Assembly (NCBI GenBank): GCA_025655595.1
Contig: JAHXIO010000005.1
Span: 496,001 to 560,000 of the forward strand
Reading direction: 5' to 3'
DNA length: 64,000 nucleotides
Source of the DNA: Candidatus Thiodiazotropha sp. (ex Monitilora ramsayi)
GTDB taxonomy: Bacteria > Pseudomonadota > Gammaproteobacteria > Chromatiales > Chromatiaceae
A program made the translations under genes and the position numbers. Below are positions 24,634 through 34,705 of this stretch, piece by piece (the stretch's first letter is position 1; every line of letters starts with the position of its first letter). The notes beneath the pieces are model-generated. The model searched no databases. It was not told the origin of the DNA and saw only the letters and a list, made by a program, of their open reading frames with translations.

Positions 24634-27375
24634 TCAGTCTGTTGCCTGCTGATCAGCCTGGCGGCGCATCCGTTTTTCAATACCCACCACGGAATAGATA
24701 GTGATGCCACCACCTAGTATCCAAATCCATTCAACAAGACCAATCGGGGCGGTACCGAACAGCAGGTTCATCGTTGGAGCGTAGGTCAAGAGCAACTGCA
24801 ACCCGGTCATTACCGTCACGCCCAGGATCAGCCAACGATTAGAGAATACGCCTAACTGGAACATGCTGTAGCGCAGCGAGCGGCAGTTGAACAGATAGAA
24901 AAGTTCACCGAATACAAACATGTTCACCGCCACGGTTCTTGCGATCTCGAGGCTCTGTCCCTGGATCAACGCCCATTCGAAAAGGCCAAAGGCACCGGTT
25001 ACCAGCATCAAACTCACCAACCCGATGCGTATGGCCAGCTCACGAGTGATCACTGGTGTTTCCGGGCGCCGGGGCGGGCGCGCCATGATGCCCGGTTCCT
25101 TGTCTTCGAAGGCGAGCATCAGACCCAGCAATACGGCTGTGGTCATATTTATCCACAGAATTTGTACCGGAGTGATGGGCAGTGCGACACCGAGAAAAAC
25201 CGCAAGCAGGATGACCAAACCTTCTCCCACATTGGTGGGCAGCGTCCAGGTGATGAATTTAACCAGATTGTCGAACACCGCGCGCCCTTCCTCGACAGCC
25301 GCCTCGATGGTCGAGAAATTATCGTCAGTCAGCACCATATCGGCAGCCTCTTTGGCCACCTCGGTTCCACCCATGCCCATAGCGACACCAATATCGGCTT
25401 GCTTGAGTGCAGGGGCATCGTTGACACCGTCACCTGTCATCGCCACGACATGCCCATGGACCTGCAGTGCTTCAACCAGGCGCAGTTTCTGTTCGGGTGT
25501 AACACGGGCGAACACCGCGATCTTGTCTGCCACCTCTACCAATTCCTGGTCGGACAGTTCGGCCAGGACGTGGCCACTGATAGCAAAATTATCCAGATTG
25601 TCCTTCATGATGCACTTCAGGCCGATCTGATTGGCGATCGCTGCAGCGGTTACCACATGATCACCGGTGATCATCTTGACCTGGACCCCGGCCTCCTGAC
25701 AGGCGCATACGGATGTGATCGCTTCCTGCCTGGGGGGATCCATCATCGCCTGCAGACCCAAGAAGGTCAGGCCCGCTTCCACATCGGCGTGATCGACTGA
25801 TAAGGTTGGCGCATTTGGGATCTTTCTGGCAAAGGCCAGTACGCGAAGACCACGTACAGCCATCTCCTCCACTTGCTGATTAATCAGATTCTGATCGAGC
25901 GGAATCCTTTCTTCGTTGTAATCCAGTGCGTCCTGGCAGCGTGAGACGATGCTCTCCACGGAACCCTTCAGGTAGATTACGCTGTGAGTTTCGGACGGCG
26001 TCCGGTGCAAGGTCGCCATCCGGTGCAGAGTCGCCATGTAGTGATGCTGGGATTCAAAGGGTAGTGTGTCGACGCGTGGAAAATCCTGCTCGGATGCATC
26101 CAAAGAGAGCCCGGATTTCAGTGCAGCGGAAACCAAGGCAGCCTCGGTCGGATCTCCCTCGATTCCCCATTGTCCCTCGCTGTGTATCAGACGGGAATCG
26201 TTGCACAACAGGCCTGCGCGAAGACATTCGGTCAGTACGTGATGCTCTTTGAGGGCGATGACCGAATCCTCGAATGAAACGCTCCCCTCCGGTGCGTAAC
26301 CGACACCGGAAAACTCATAGCATCTACCGCCGGCGCATACCTCTTTCACGGTCATCTGGTTCTGTGTCAGGGTGCCGGTCTTGTCGGAGCAGATGACAGT
26401 GGTGCTGCCCAGTGTTTCCACCGCGGGCATACGGCGGATGATGGCGTTGCGCTTCGCCATCTTGCTGACGCCGATCGCCAGCATGATGGTCATAGCGGCT
26501 GGCAGTCCTTCCGGGATTGCGCCTACAGCCAGGGCCACCGCTGCCATGAAGGTCTCCAGCAGCGTATCGCCGTGCAGCAAGCCGGCCAGCACGGTCAATC
26601 CAGCCAGGACCAGGATAATCCATAACAGGGTGCCGCTGAATTGGGTGATCTTACGCGTTAGCGGTGTGGCCAGTACTTGGGCGCTAGAGATCAGGGCATT
26701 GATATGACCAATCTCTGTGGAATCGCCGGTAGCTACCGCAAGGCCCGCGCCTGTACCGTAGGTTACCAGCGTGGATGAATATGCCATATTTTGACGATCA
26801 GCCAGTACGGTTTCCTGGGCCAACGGATTGGGCTGTTTCTGTACCGGTACGGATTCCCCCGTCAGTGTGGACTCGTCGATCTGCAACTCGCGCGAGCGCA
26901 ACAGACGCAGGTCTGCTGGCACCTTATCCCCAGATTGCAACAGCACCAAGTCGCCGGGTACCACCTCGGCGGAGGGAATCATGATTTTCTTGCCTGCTCT
27001 GACCACAGTGGCCGAACCCTCCATGGATTTCGCCAGGGCCTCGATGGCCTTCAGTGCCCTGGATTCCTGGATAAATCCGACAATGGCATTGACCAGCACA
27101 ACCCCAAAGATGACGCCGCTGTCGACCCATTCCTGCAGGAGAAAGGTCACCACTGCCGCTCCCAGCAGGATATAAACCAGCGGCTGATGGAATTGCAGAA
27201 TGAAGAGCTCCAGGGGACTTTTGCCCTTTTGCGTGGTAAGACGGTTTGGACCATAGTGAGCATGCCGATGCTCCAGCTCAAAGATATCGAGCCCTTTTGT
27301 CGCGCTGGACTCCAAAAGTGCCTCGACTTCTTCCGGCGGCAGATGATGCCAGTGCCTGGAAAGCAATGTATCCAT
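24634..27375 (-). CDS. P2-type cation-transporting ATPase
   Basis: 913 aa. In order: an N-terminal cation-ATPase domain, actuator LTGESVPVQK, M4 motif PEGLPAAMTIMLAIGVSKMAKRNAIIRR, phosphorylation site CSDKTGTLTQNQMT, hinge TGDGVNDAPALKQADIGVAMG and about ten membrane segments. PEGLPA in M4 is the signature of Ca2+/Mn2+ and related P2 pumps, so export of a divalent cation is more likely than Na+ or heavy metals; the exact ion cannot be fixed from this. A good CAGGAG site precedes the ATG. It is apparently monocistronic. Confidence 0.9.
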   Translation of the reverse strand: MDTLLSRHWHHLPPEEVEALLESSATKGLDIFELEHRHAHYGPNRLTTQKGKSPLELFILQFHQPLVYILLGAAVVTFLLQEWVDSGVIFGVVLVNAIVGFIQESRALKAIEALAKSMEGSATVVRAGKKIMIPSAEVVPGDLVLLQSGDKVPADLRLLRSRELQIDESTLTGESVPVQKQPNPLAQETVLADRQNMAYSSTLVTYGTGAGLAVATGDSTEIGHINALISSAQVLATPLTRKITQFSGTLLWIILVLAGLTVLAGLLHGDTLLETFMAAVALAVGAIPEGLPAAMTIMLAIGVSKMAKRNAIIRRMPAVETLGSTTVICSDKTGTLTQNQMTVKEVCAGGRCYEFSGVGYAPEGSVSFEDSVIALKEHHVLTECLRAGLLCNDSRLIHSEGQWGIEGDPTEAALVSAALKSGLSLDASEQDFPRVDTLPFESQHHYMATLHRMATLHRTPSETHSVIYLKGSVESIVSRCQDALDYNEERIPLDQNLINQQVEEMAVRGLRVLAFARKIPNAPTLSVDHADVEAGLTFLGLQAMMDPPRQEAITSVCACQEAGVQVKMITGDHVVTAAAIANQIGLKCIMKDNLDNFAISGHVLAELSDQELVEVADKIAVFARVTPEQKLRLVEALQVHGHVVAMTGDGVNDAPALKQADIGVAMGMGGTEVAKEAADMVLTDDNFSTIEAAVEEGRAVFDNLVKFITWTLPTNVGEGLVILLAVFLGVALPITPVQILWINMTTAVLLGLMLAFEDKEPGIMARPPRRPETPVITRELAIRIGLVSLMLVTGAFGLFEWALIQGQSLEIARTVAVNMFVFGELFYLFNCRSLRYSMFQLGVFSNRWLILGVTVMTGLQLLLTYAPTMNLLFGTAPIGLVEWIWILGGGITIYSVVGIEKRMRRQADQQATD

Positions 27376-28255
27376 ATTCAGTCTCCTGCTGACAGGATGG
27401 TTGGATCAGCCCTTATTTATGCTTGTTTTCTTGTCTCGTCGCATTGATTTATCGCTGGTCAAACCGCTTCGGGCAGCCTCAGTCACTGCCGCTACAGACC
27501 GGCTGGGTGATTTCCGCTCTACGGATGTGGCATGCAAGTGGTCCCGCACTTTGTCCTCCCGATCGGTTGAAACGGCATTATATTGCCCTGTTCAAATCAT
27601 TTCCCTGACTGTATCTGGGTGATAACAGAGCCATGTACTACGAATAAAATATACTAATTGTCGGCGGGGTATAAAAACTTTTCGTGTTCGATAGCTGCGT
27701 GGGCAAGTGGCGCGCTCCTGTTGGTCTGGTGTCTAACTTATTGATAAACTGGAAGAATACAGGCTGATAAGCCGTCATGGCTGAACCTCTTCGGGGGTGA
27801 TGGCTGAAGTGGATGTTCCGTTGATTGCCTTTATTTTTTATCGGTGACACAAGCTCGTTCGAATAGGATGAATCTGTAAGTGATCATTTGAATCATCTTG
27901 CTGATTGGGCAGTTTGATGGAGAGTAAACAACAGGTGGCGGTCATGAAGGTACCGAATTGGATCTGATTCAGAGAAGCATTGCCAATGTGGTCGATTAGC
28001 AAAAAAGGCGTGGTTCTGGACTTTGCTTGAGTGTCTTCGATCAGAAACATGAATGAAAATAATATGATCGACAGTCAGTAATGAATGTGACTTATACTTA
28101 GTCACTACTGATCGCCATATTGGTTTTTAATAGTAGGAATCATAGAGCAATACTCCCCTGGTTAGATGGATTCAAATTTGGCAACTGATCAAGAGTGAGT
28201 ATTTCAATTCCGCTTTTATACGATTTACCTGGCGTGAGATAAAAGGATGGCTGAC
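27376..28255. other. Long intergenic region without a supported gene
   Basis: About 880 bp between the divergent ATPase and sixA genes. Several 60-70-codon frames occur (for example minus strand 27638-27850 and 27838-28050), but none has a convincing ribosome site or recognisable motif. Promoters for both flanking genes must lie here. Confidence 0.4.
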
Positions 28256-28735
28256 ATGAGACTTTATCTCGTACAGCACGGCGAGGCCTGTGCAAAAGAT
28301 GTCGATCCCGATCGCCCCCTAACCGATCAAGGAAAGGAGGATGTTGATCGTCTTGCACTATTTCTTAAGCAGGCGAAAGTTCAGTTCGACAGGGTGATAC
28401 ACAGCGGAAAGCTACGTGCTGTTCAGACTGCTGAGCGCCTGGCAGATCAGATGGCCCCTGGGTTGGAACTGGAGTCCAGCGGTCTCCTTAACCCTAATGA
28501 TAATCCCAAAGCGCTTGATTGGCAGAGTGATAGCTGGGACAGGGATACGCTTATTGTCGGTCACCTGCCGTTTATGGCCAGACTGGTTTCTTATCTGCTT
28601 ATCGAAGATGAAAACAAGCTGATCGCTGCCTATCGGCCGGGTAGTGTTGTCTGTCTGGAGCGAGTGAGCGAGGCACACTGGGAACTCAGTTGGATGATAA
28701 GACCCGATTTGTTAGGGCCTGTTAACAGGCCCTAA
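28256..28735 (+). CDS. sixA: SixA-like phosphohistidine phosphatase
   Basis: 159 aa from the ATG at 28256, placed 8 bases after AAGGA; an upstream ATG at 28247 touches that site and is unlikely. The histidine-phosphatase fold shows LVQHGEA at the catalytic His (Gln replaces Arg of the usual RHG), IHSGKLRAVQTAE and the second His in VGHLPFMARLV. SixA removes phosphate from His of phosphorelay HPt domains or of the nitrogen phosphotransferase system. The last codons form half of a perfect palindrome. Confidence 0.88.
   Translation: MRLYLVQHGEACAKDVDPDRPLTDQGKEDVDRLALFLKQAKVQFDRVIHSGKLRAVQTAERLADQMAPGLELESSGLLNPNDNPKALDWQSDSWDRDTLIVGHLPFMARLVSYLLIEDENKLIAAYRPGSVVCLERVSEAHWELSWMIRPDLLGPVNRP
28712..28735. 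repeat. Perfect 24-bp palindrome overlapping the sixA stop codon
   Basis: The half-site TTAGGGCCTGTT is followed directly by its complement AACAGGCCCTAA. It lies inside the last seven codons and the TAA stop. No T tract follows, so it may be a hairpin terminator element for the convergent sixA and uvrA transcripts or a protein-binding site. Confidence 0.6.
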
Positions 28736-28827
28736 GACGAGAGTAGGATAGGGATCAGATTGTAATGCCTTTTACTGCCGGAGAAGATACAAATATAGTC
28801 TGATGGATGTGTTGAAGAGTTCATTCG

Positions 28828-31800
28828 TCACTTCAGGAATTCTCTCAACGCCTTCCCCGTTTCCGATCGTTTCCATGCCTTTACTATCTTCTCCGGGATT
28901 CCCTCAACCACTACTTCACCTCCCGCGACTCCCCCTTTTGGGCCCATGTCGATGCACCAGTCGGCCTCGGCGATGATGTCGAGGTTGTGTTCAATGACGA
29001 TAGCGGAGTGACCTGCATCCACCAGGCGGTGCAGTACACGGATCAGTTTCTCCACATCGGCCATGTGCAGACCGACGGTGGGCTCGTCGAGTACATATAG
29101 GGTGGGCGTAAAGGTACGCGCGTTGGGTTTGGCCTTGGCCAGTTCGGTGACCAGTTTGATGCGCTGTGCCTCGCCGCCGGAGAGGGTGGGGCTCTGTTGG
29201 CCGAGGGTGAGGTAGCCGAGACCTACATCCTGCAATAGTTGCAGGGCGTGGTGGATGTTGGCGTGGTGCTCGAAGAAGGTCACTGCCTCGTCGACGCTCA
29301 TGGCGAGTACATCGCCGATCGATTTACCGCGATATTTCACCGCCAGGGTCTCCGGGTTGAAGCGGGCGCCGTTGCAGGATTCGCAGAGGGTCTTTACGTC
29401 GGGCAGGAAGCTCATCTCTACGCGGGTCATACCCTGGCCCTGACAGGTTTCGCAGCGTCCTCCCTTGGTGTTGAAAGAGAAACGTCCTGCGCTCCAGCCG
29501 TGGATGCGCGCATCCTCTGTCTGGGCGTAGAGCTTGCGGATGTGGTCCCAGAAGCCGACGTAGGTGGCGGGGCAGGAGCGGGGGGTCTTGCCGATCGGAG
29601 TCTGGTCGACTTCCAACACCCGTTGGATCGTTTGCCAGCCGTCGAGTTTGTCACACCCGTGATAGTGGCCGCTGGAGATACGACCCTTTTTTCTGCTGCG
29701 GGCAAGCAGGTTCTTCAGGCTCTTGACCAGCACATCGCGCACCAGGGTCGACTTGCCGGAACCGGAGACGCCGCTGACACTGACCAGTCTCTGCAATGGG
29801 ATGGTGATGTCGATCTGTTTAAGGTTGTTGAGTGCAGCGCCATTGATCTCCAGCAAGTGCTCTCTCTGCTTCGGGCGTGGTTCGAATAGCGGATGCTGCA
29901 ACGGGCTGGCAAGGAAGCGGCCGGTGAGAGATGCCTTGTTCTTCATTAGTTGTGACACGCTGCCGGTATGGATTACGTCTCCACCGCGTACACCGGCGCC
30001 GGGGCCGATGTCGATGACGTGCTCGGCACTACGGATAGTCTCCTCGTCGTGCTCCACAACGACGATGGTATTGCCTTTGCCCTCGAGCTTTTTCAGGGTG
30101 TTGAGGAGCAGGCTGTTGTCGCGCGGGTGGAGGCCGATGGTCGGTTCGTCGAGGATGTAGCAAACACCGCGCAGATTGGAACCCAACTGGGCGGCCAGCC
30201 GAATCCGTTGCGCCTCTCCGCCGGAAAGGGTGGGAGCAGCGCGGTCCAGTGTGAGGTAGCCCAGGCCCACCTCCTTGAGAAAGGCCAGGCGCGAGATGAT
30301 TTCATTGACTACATCACGACCGACGGCCTGTTCGCGGGTATTGAGCGCCAGCGCCTTGAAGATGTCGATGGCTTGATCCACCGGCGTGGCGGCGTAGTCG
30401 GCAATGTTCCAGTCATGGAAGTAGATCGCCAGCGCCTCTTCATTCAGTCGGGTGCCCTCACAACTGGGACAGTTTTCCGATACTTGTTCGCTATCGAGCC
30501 ACTCACCCTCCTCGCCGCTCTGTTCTTCGTTGAAACCGGGCAACACGGTGCCGGTGCCGTAGCAGCTCGGACACCAGCCGTGCTTGGAGTTGTAGGAGAA
30601 GAGGCGGGGGTCCGGTTCCTCGAAGCCACGGCCGCACCCGGGACAGGTGCGGTGGGTGGAGAAGTGCTGCTCACCGCCCCAGTCGCCGCCGCGTTTGACC
30701 AGCACCACGCGTACGGTGCCTTTGCCATGGTCCAGCGCCTCGTCGAGTCGTTCGCGCAGTTCTGCTTCGTGTTCAGGTTTGACAATGAGTTCACCAATAG
30801 GCAGGTCTATGTTGTGTTCATGATAGCGATCCAGCTGTGGCCAGTCGTTGGTGGGCAGCGGCTCCCCGTCGACACGTAGCAGTGGGTAACCTTTGCGGTT
30901 GGCCCACTGTGCCAGTTCTTTGTAGATACCTTTGCGGTTGACGATGAGTGGTGCCAGCAGGGCCACCTTTTTGCCGCGGTAGTGCTGTTGCAGGTGTGCG
31001 AGGATCGCCTCGCGCGATTGCGGCTCGATGGGCACCTGGCACTCGGGGCAGTACTGGATCCCGAGCTTGACGAAGAGCAGGCGCAGGAAGTGGTGGATCT
31101 CGGTGAGGGTGCCGACGGTGCTCTTGTGTCCGCCTCGGCTGGTGCGCTGCTCGATGGCAACGGTGGGCGGGATGCCGAACATCGCATCCACATCGGGGCG
31201 CGAGGCGGGCTGTACGAATTGGCGTGCGTAGGCGTTGAGCGATTCGAGATAGCGACGCTGGCCTTCGTTGAAGAGGATGTCGAAGGCGATGGTTGATTTG
31301 CCAGAGCCGGAGACGCCGGTGATGACGGTGAACTTTTCACGAGGGATCTCCAGAGAGACGTTTTTCAGATTGTGCTCTCGGGCGTGGATGATCTCGATGG
31401 CGCTGGATTTAGATACGACCGTTTTGGTTGTTACCGCCGTCTTTGCTCGGCCAAGTTTTTCCAATGCCGCCCGGTAGTCGCGTAGCGCCTTGCCTGTGTG
31501 GCTGGTCTTGTGCGTACTCACAACCTCGGGTGTGCCTTCGCACATCAGCTTGCCGCCGCCGTCGCCCCCTTCGGGGCCGAGGTCGATGAGCCAGTCGCTG
31601 GCGGCGATGACGTCGAGATTGTGTTCGATTACCAGCAGCGAGTGGCCTTTACCCAGCAGGCGGCGTAAAGCCTTGAGCAATACCGCGATGTCGGCGAAAT
31701 GCAGTCCTGTGGTCGGTTCGTCGAGCAGGAAGAGCAGTTTGTCGCCTGTCTTTTTCTTTTTCCCGCTCTTGGCCAGATAGCCGGCCAGCTTGAGTCGCTG

Positions 31801-34332
31801 TGCTTCACCACCGGAGAGGGTCGGCACCGGTTGGCCCAGGCGCAGGTAGCTCAGGCCCACCGCCTGCAGTGGTTCCAATGCTCTATGGATATCGTGCTCG
31901 TTCTTGAAGAAGCTCAGCGCCTCGGTGACGGTGAGTTGCAGGATATCGGCCACCGACTTGCCGCGTACCTTCACTTCCAGCACCTGGCTACGGTATCGTT
32001 TACCGTTGCAGTCGGGGCAGCGCAGATAGACATCCGAGAGGAATTGCATCTCCACATGTTCGAAGCCGGAGCCGTTGCAGACGGGGCAGCGGCCTTTGCC
32101 GGCGTTGAAGCTGAAGGTGCCCTGGGTGTAGCTGCGCTCCCTGGCCAGCTTGGTATTGGCGAACTGCTTGCGGATCGTATCCCAGGCGCCGACGTAACTC
32201 ACCGGGTTGGAACGGGAACTCTTGCCGATGGGCGCCTGGTCGAGCATCACCACGTCGTCGATCAGATCGTGGCCGTTGATCGCTTTGTGCGCGCCGGGGA
32301 TCTCTTCCGGATTGCCCTTCAGCTTGGATAGTGCGTTGAAGAGGATATCCTGTACCAGCGTGGACTTGCCGGAGCCGGAGACGCCGGTCAGGGTGACCAG
32401 GCGGTTGAGCGGGATGCGCACGTCGGTGTTCTTGAGGTTGTGCTCGGTTGCGCCGAGGATTTCTATGTGACCGTTCTGCTCGTCGGGCAGCTCTGGTTCA
32501 TCAGTCTCGGCGACTTGCGCCTCGCCCTTCAAGTACTTGCCGGTGAGGGATTGTCGGTCGCGCAGCAGCTGCTTTGGCGTACCATAGAAGACGACCTCGC
32601 CACCACGTTCCCCCGGGCCGGGGCCGATATCGAGGATGCGGTTGGCGGCGAGCATGATCTGTGGGTCGTGCTCCACCACCAGCAGCGAGTTGCCGGCATC
32701 GCGCAGGCGTGCCAGTACGCCGTTAATGCGCTCGATGTCACGTGGGTGGAGACCGATGCTCGGTTCGTCCAGCACGAACAGCGTGTTGACCAGTGAGGTA
32801 CCGAGTGCTGTGGTGAGGTTGATGCGCTGCACCTCGCCGCCGGAGAGGGTGCGCGACTGACGGTCCAGAGTGAGATAGCCGAGGCCGACGTCGAGCAGGT
32901 AAGTGAGGCGGGAGCGGATTTCATCCAGCAGCAGGTCGAATTCGTCCGTGCCCTTCTTCTTTTTAGCGAACAGGTTTTCGAAGAAGTGGTGCGCCCGTTC
33001 CAGCGGCAGTTGCATCAGATCGTGGATGTTGAGGCCGGGCAGCTTGTGGAAGGTTTCGTCCGACATGGCGATGCCGTGGTGGCGAAAACGCTGCGTGGGT
33101 CCGAGCACAGCATCGGCTTCCCGCTTATTACCGAGGCGGAAATCGAGGGCCTCGTTCTTCAAGCGTGCGCCATGGCAGGTGGGGCAGGTGTCGTAGCTAC
33201 GGTACTTGGATAGCATGACGCGGATGTGCATCTTGTAGGCTTTGCTCTCGAGAAAATGGAAATACTCCTGTACGCCGTACCAGGTTTTGCCGTCCCAGTC
33301 GCCGTCGCCCTCAATGACCCAGCGTCTGGTCTCTTCCTGCAGATCCCGCCAGGGTGTGTCGAGATCCATGCCGCGTTTGCGCCCGTAGCGCATGAGGTCC
33401 TCCTGACACTCCATGGAGTAACCGCTGCGGAATGGTTTGATGGCACCGTCACTGAGAGAGAGAGAGTCGTCAGGGATGACCAGGTTCCAGTCGATACCGA
33501 TGGTGCGGCCGAAGCCGCGGCAGGTATCGCAGGCACCGAGTGCCGAGTTGAAGGAGAAGAGGTTGGGTTGAGGTTCCCGGTAGTTGATGTCGCAATGAGC
33601 GCAATGCAGACCTGCCGAGTACTTCCAGGGCAGCCCCGGCTCGCGGTTCTCATCCAGCGGGTAGACAGCGCACTTGCCGTGCCCCTTCTCAAGGGCGAGT
33701 TCCAGCGCCTCCACGAGGCGACCGCGGTTTGTTTTGTCGAGGCGTACCCGGTCCTGCACCACCTCGATGAGGTTCCCCCGTTCGCGATGGATGCGGGTGT
33801 AGCCTTGCTGCGCGAGCACCTCCTTGATTTCATCGTTGGTAAAATTATGCGGTACTTCGATGGTGAAAGTTACAACCAGTCTCGGTGACGCATCGCCGGC
33901 GGCTCCTATCAACTGCTTTAAAACGCCGTCGGGGGTGTCGCGCTCCACCGGGCGTCCGCAGCCGTGGCAGTGGAGCTTGGCGGCGCGGGCAAATAGGAGT
34001 TTGAGGTGATCATTCAGCTCGGTCATGGTCCCCACGGTGGAGCGGGATGTACGTACCGGGTTGGTCTGGTCGATGGCGATGCTCGGCGGGATGCCGTCGA
34101 TACGTTCTACCTGCGGCCGATCCATGCGGTCCAGGAACTGTCGGGCGTAGGGTGAGAATGTTTCTACATAGCGGCGCTGACCTTCGGCATAGACCGTATC
34201 AAAAGCGAGGGAGGATTTACCTGAGCCTGAGACGCCGGTGATCACGATCAACTCACCGAGAGGCAGCGTCAGGTCAAGGTTCTTCAGATTGTTTTGTCGC
34301 GCGCCCTGGATGCGGATCGTGTCGTCGGTCAT
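28828..34332 (-). CDS. uvrA: Double-length UvrA-type excinuclease ATPase
   Basis: 1834 aa, about twice the usual ~940. Each half is a complete UvrA: the first begins IRIQGARQNNLKNLDLTLPLGELIVITGVSGSGKSSLAFDTVYAEGQRRY, the second starts near residue 990 with IEIIHAREHNLKNVSLEIPREKFTVITGVSGSGKSTIAFDILFNEGQRRY. Four Walker A sites (GVSGSGKST/S), four ABC signatures (TLSGGE), and CxxC zinc modules in both halves are present. The protein looks like a covalent UvrA dimer. Such fused forms are known as a separate lineage, often accessory to standard uvrA; no standard copy is visible here. Role: lesion recognition in nucleotide excision repair. Confidence 0.93.
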   Translation of the reverse strand: MTDDTIRIQGARQNNLKNLDLTLPLGELIVITGVSGSGKSSLAFDTVYAEGQRRYVETFSPYARQFLDRMDRPQVERIDGIPPSIAIDQTNPVRTSRSTVGTMTELNDHLKLLFARAAKLHCHGCGRPVERDTPDGVLKQLIGAAGDASPRLVVTFTIEVPHNFTNDEIKEVLAQQGYTRIHRERGNLIEVVQDRVRLDKTNRGRLVEALELALEKGHGKCAVYPLDENREPGLPWKYSAGLHCAHCDINYREPQPNLFSFNSALGACDTCRGFGRTIGIDWNLVIPDDSLSLSDGAIKPFRSGYSMECQEDLMRYGRKRGMDLDTPWRDLQEETRRWVIEGDGDWDGKTWYGVQEYFHFLESKAYKMHIRVMLSKYRSYDTCPTCHGARLKNEALDFRLGNKREADAVLGPTQRFRHHGIAMSDETFHKLPGLNIHDLMQLPLERAHHFFENLFAKKKKGTDEFDLLLDEIRSRLTYLLDVGLGYLTLDRQSRTLSGGEVQRINLTTALGTSLVNTLFVLDEPSIGLHPRDIERINGVLARLRDAGNSLLVVEHDPQIMLAANRILDIGPGPGERGGEVVFYGTPKQLLRDRQSLTGKYLKGEAQVAETDEPELPDEQNGHIEILGATEHNLKNTDVRIPLNRLVTLTGVSGSGKSTLVQDILFNALSKLKGNPEEIPGAHKAINGHDLIDDVVMLDQAPIGKSSRSNPVSYVGAWDTIRKQFANTKLARERSYTQGTFSFNAGKGRCPVCNGSGFEHVEMQFLSDVYLRCPDCNGKRYRSQVLEVKVRGKSVADILQLTVTEALSFFKNEHDIHRALEPLQAVGLSYLRLGQPVPTLSGGEAQRLKLAGYLAKSGKKKKTGDKLLFLLDEPTTGLHFADIAVLLKALRRLLGKGHSLLVIEHNLDVIAASDWLIDLGPEGGDGGGKLMCEGTPEVVSTHKTSHTGKALRDYRAALEKLGRAKTAVTTKTVVSKSSAIEIIHAREHNLKNVSLEIPREKFTVITGVSGSGKSTIAFDILFNEGQRRYLESLNAYARQFVQPASRPDVDAMFGIPPTVAIEQRTSRGGHKSTVGTLTEIHHFLRLLFVKLGIQYCPECQVPIEPQSREAILAHLQQHYRGKKVALLAPLIVNRKGIYKELAQWANRKGYPLLRVDGEPLPTNDWPQLDRYHEHNIDLPIGELIVKPEHEAELRERLDEALDHGKGTVRVVLVKRGGDWGGEQHFSTHRTCPGCGRGFEEPDPRLFSYNSKHGWCPSCYGTGTVLPGFNEEQSGEEGEWLDSEQVSENCPSCEGTRLNEEALAIYFHDWNIADYAATPVDQAIDIFKALALNTREQAVGRDVVNEIISRLAFLKEVGLGYLTLDRAAPTLSGGEAQRIRLAAQLGSNLRGVCYILDEPTIGLHPRDNSLLLNTLKKLEGKGNTIVVVEHDEETIRSAEHVIDIGPGAGVRGGDVIHTGSVSQLMKNKASLTGRFLASPLQHPLFEPRPKQREHLLEINGAALNNLKQIDITIPLQRLVSVSGVSGSGKSTLVRDVLVKSLKNLLARSRKKGRISSGHYHGCDKLDGWQTIQRVLEVDQTPIGKTPRSCPATYVGFWDHIRKLYAQTEDARIHGWSAGRFSFNTKGGRCETCQGQGMTRVEMSFLPDVKTLCESCNGARFNPETLAVKYRGKSIGDVLAMSVDEAVTFFEHHANIHHALQLLQDVGLGYLTLGQQSPTLSGGEAQRIKLVTELAKAKPNARTFTPTLYVLDEPTVGLHMADVEKLIRVLHRLVDAGHSAIVIEHNLDIIAEADWCIDMGPKGGVAGGEVVVEGIPEKIVKAWKRSETGKALREFLK

Positions 34333-34705
34333 TGTGTGCTTCGTTGTCGGTGAAAACCGGACATTGTCGGGATTCGTATCGTCGGCATCAAGGGGGCTTG
34401 TCCCATTGCGGGCATAAAACGCGGGAAGCTCAGGTCCGTTTCTGATCGGGTCTTATTTGCCGTATTGATCGAAACCTGTTCCCCGTGCCGTCTTGCGGGT
34501 TCGGTTTTTAGGTATGCGTGTTGGTCGTGAATGACTGATGCATTCATCTGTAAAAATAAACTATTTATTCGATCGGATCTCTTTGTTTATCATAAGAAAT
34601 ATTCATCTTTGATTTTTTTTCAGTGGCGAATCTTGAATTTTAACCTTGTAAGATCAAATCAGACGGACTAGTCTGTTATTATATCAGACTAAAAGGTCTG
34701 GAATA
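34333..34705. other. Divergent promoter region, uvrA and tetR
   Basis: 373 bp. The right end holds the tetR promoter and two operators (listed separately). The left part is expected to carry the uvrA promoter, but no clear LexA-type CTG-N10-CAG site was found by eye. Confidence 0.5.
34660..34700 (+). promoter_or_regulatory. Twin CAGAC-N6-GTCTG operators around a -10 element
   Basis: Two copies of CAGAC-N6-GTCTG occur at 34660-34675 and 34685-34700, centres 25 bp apart. TATTAT (34677-34682), a plausible -10, lies between them, six bases upstream of the second copy's end region, and the tetR ATG follows at 34706. This is the arrangement expected for autorepression by the TetR protein it precedes. 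Confidence 0.75.

Noticed and set aside
27638..28050. Short minus-strand frames in the ATPase-sixA gap
   Set aside because: No start signals, no recognisable motif, and composition like non-coding sequence.
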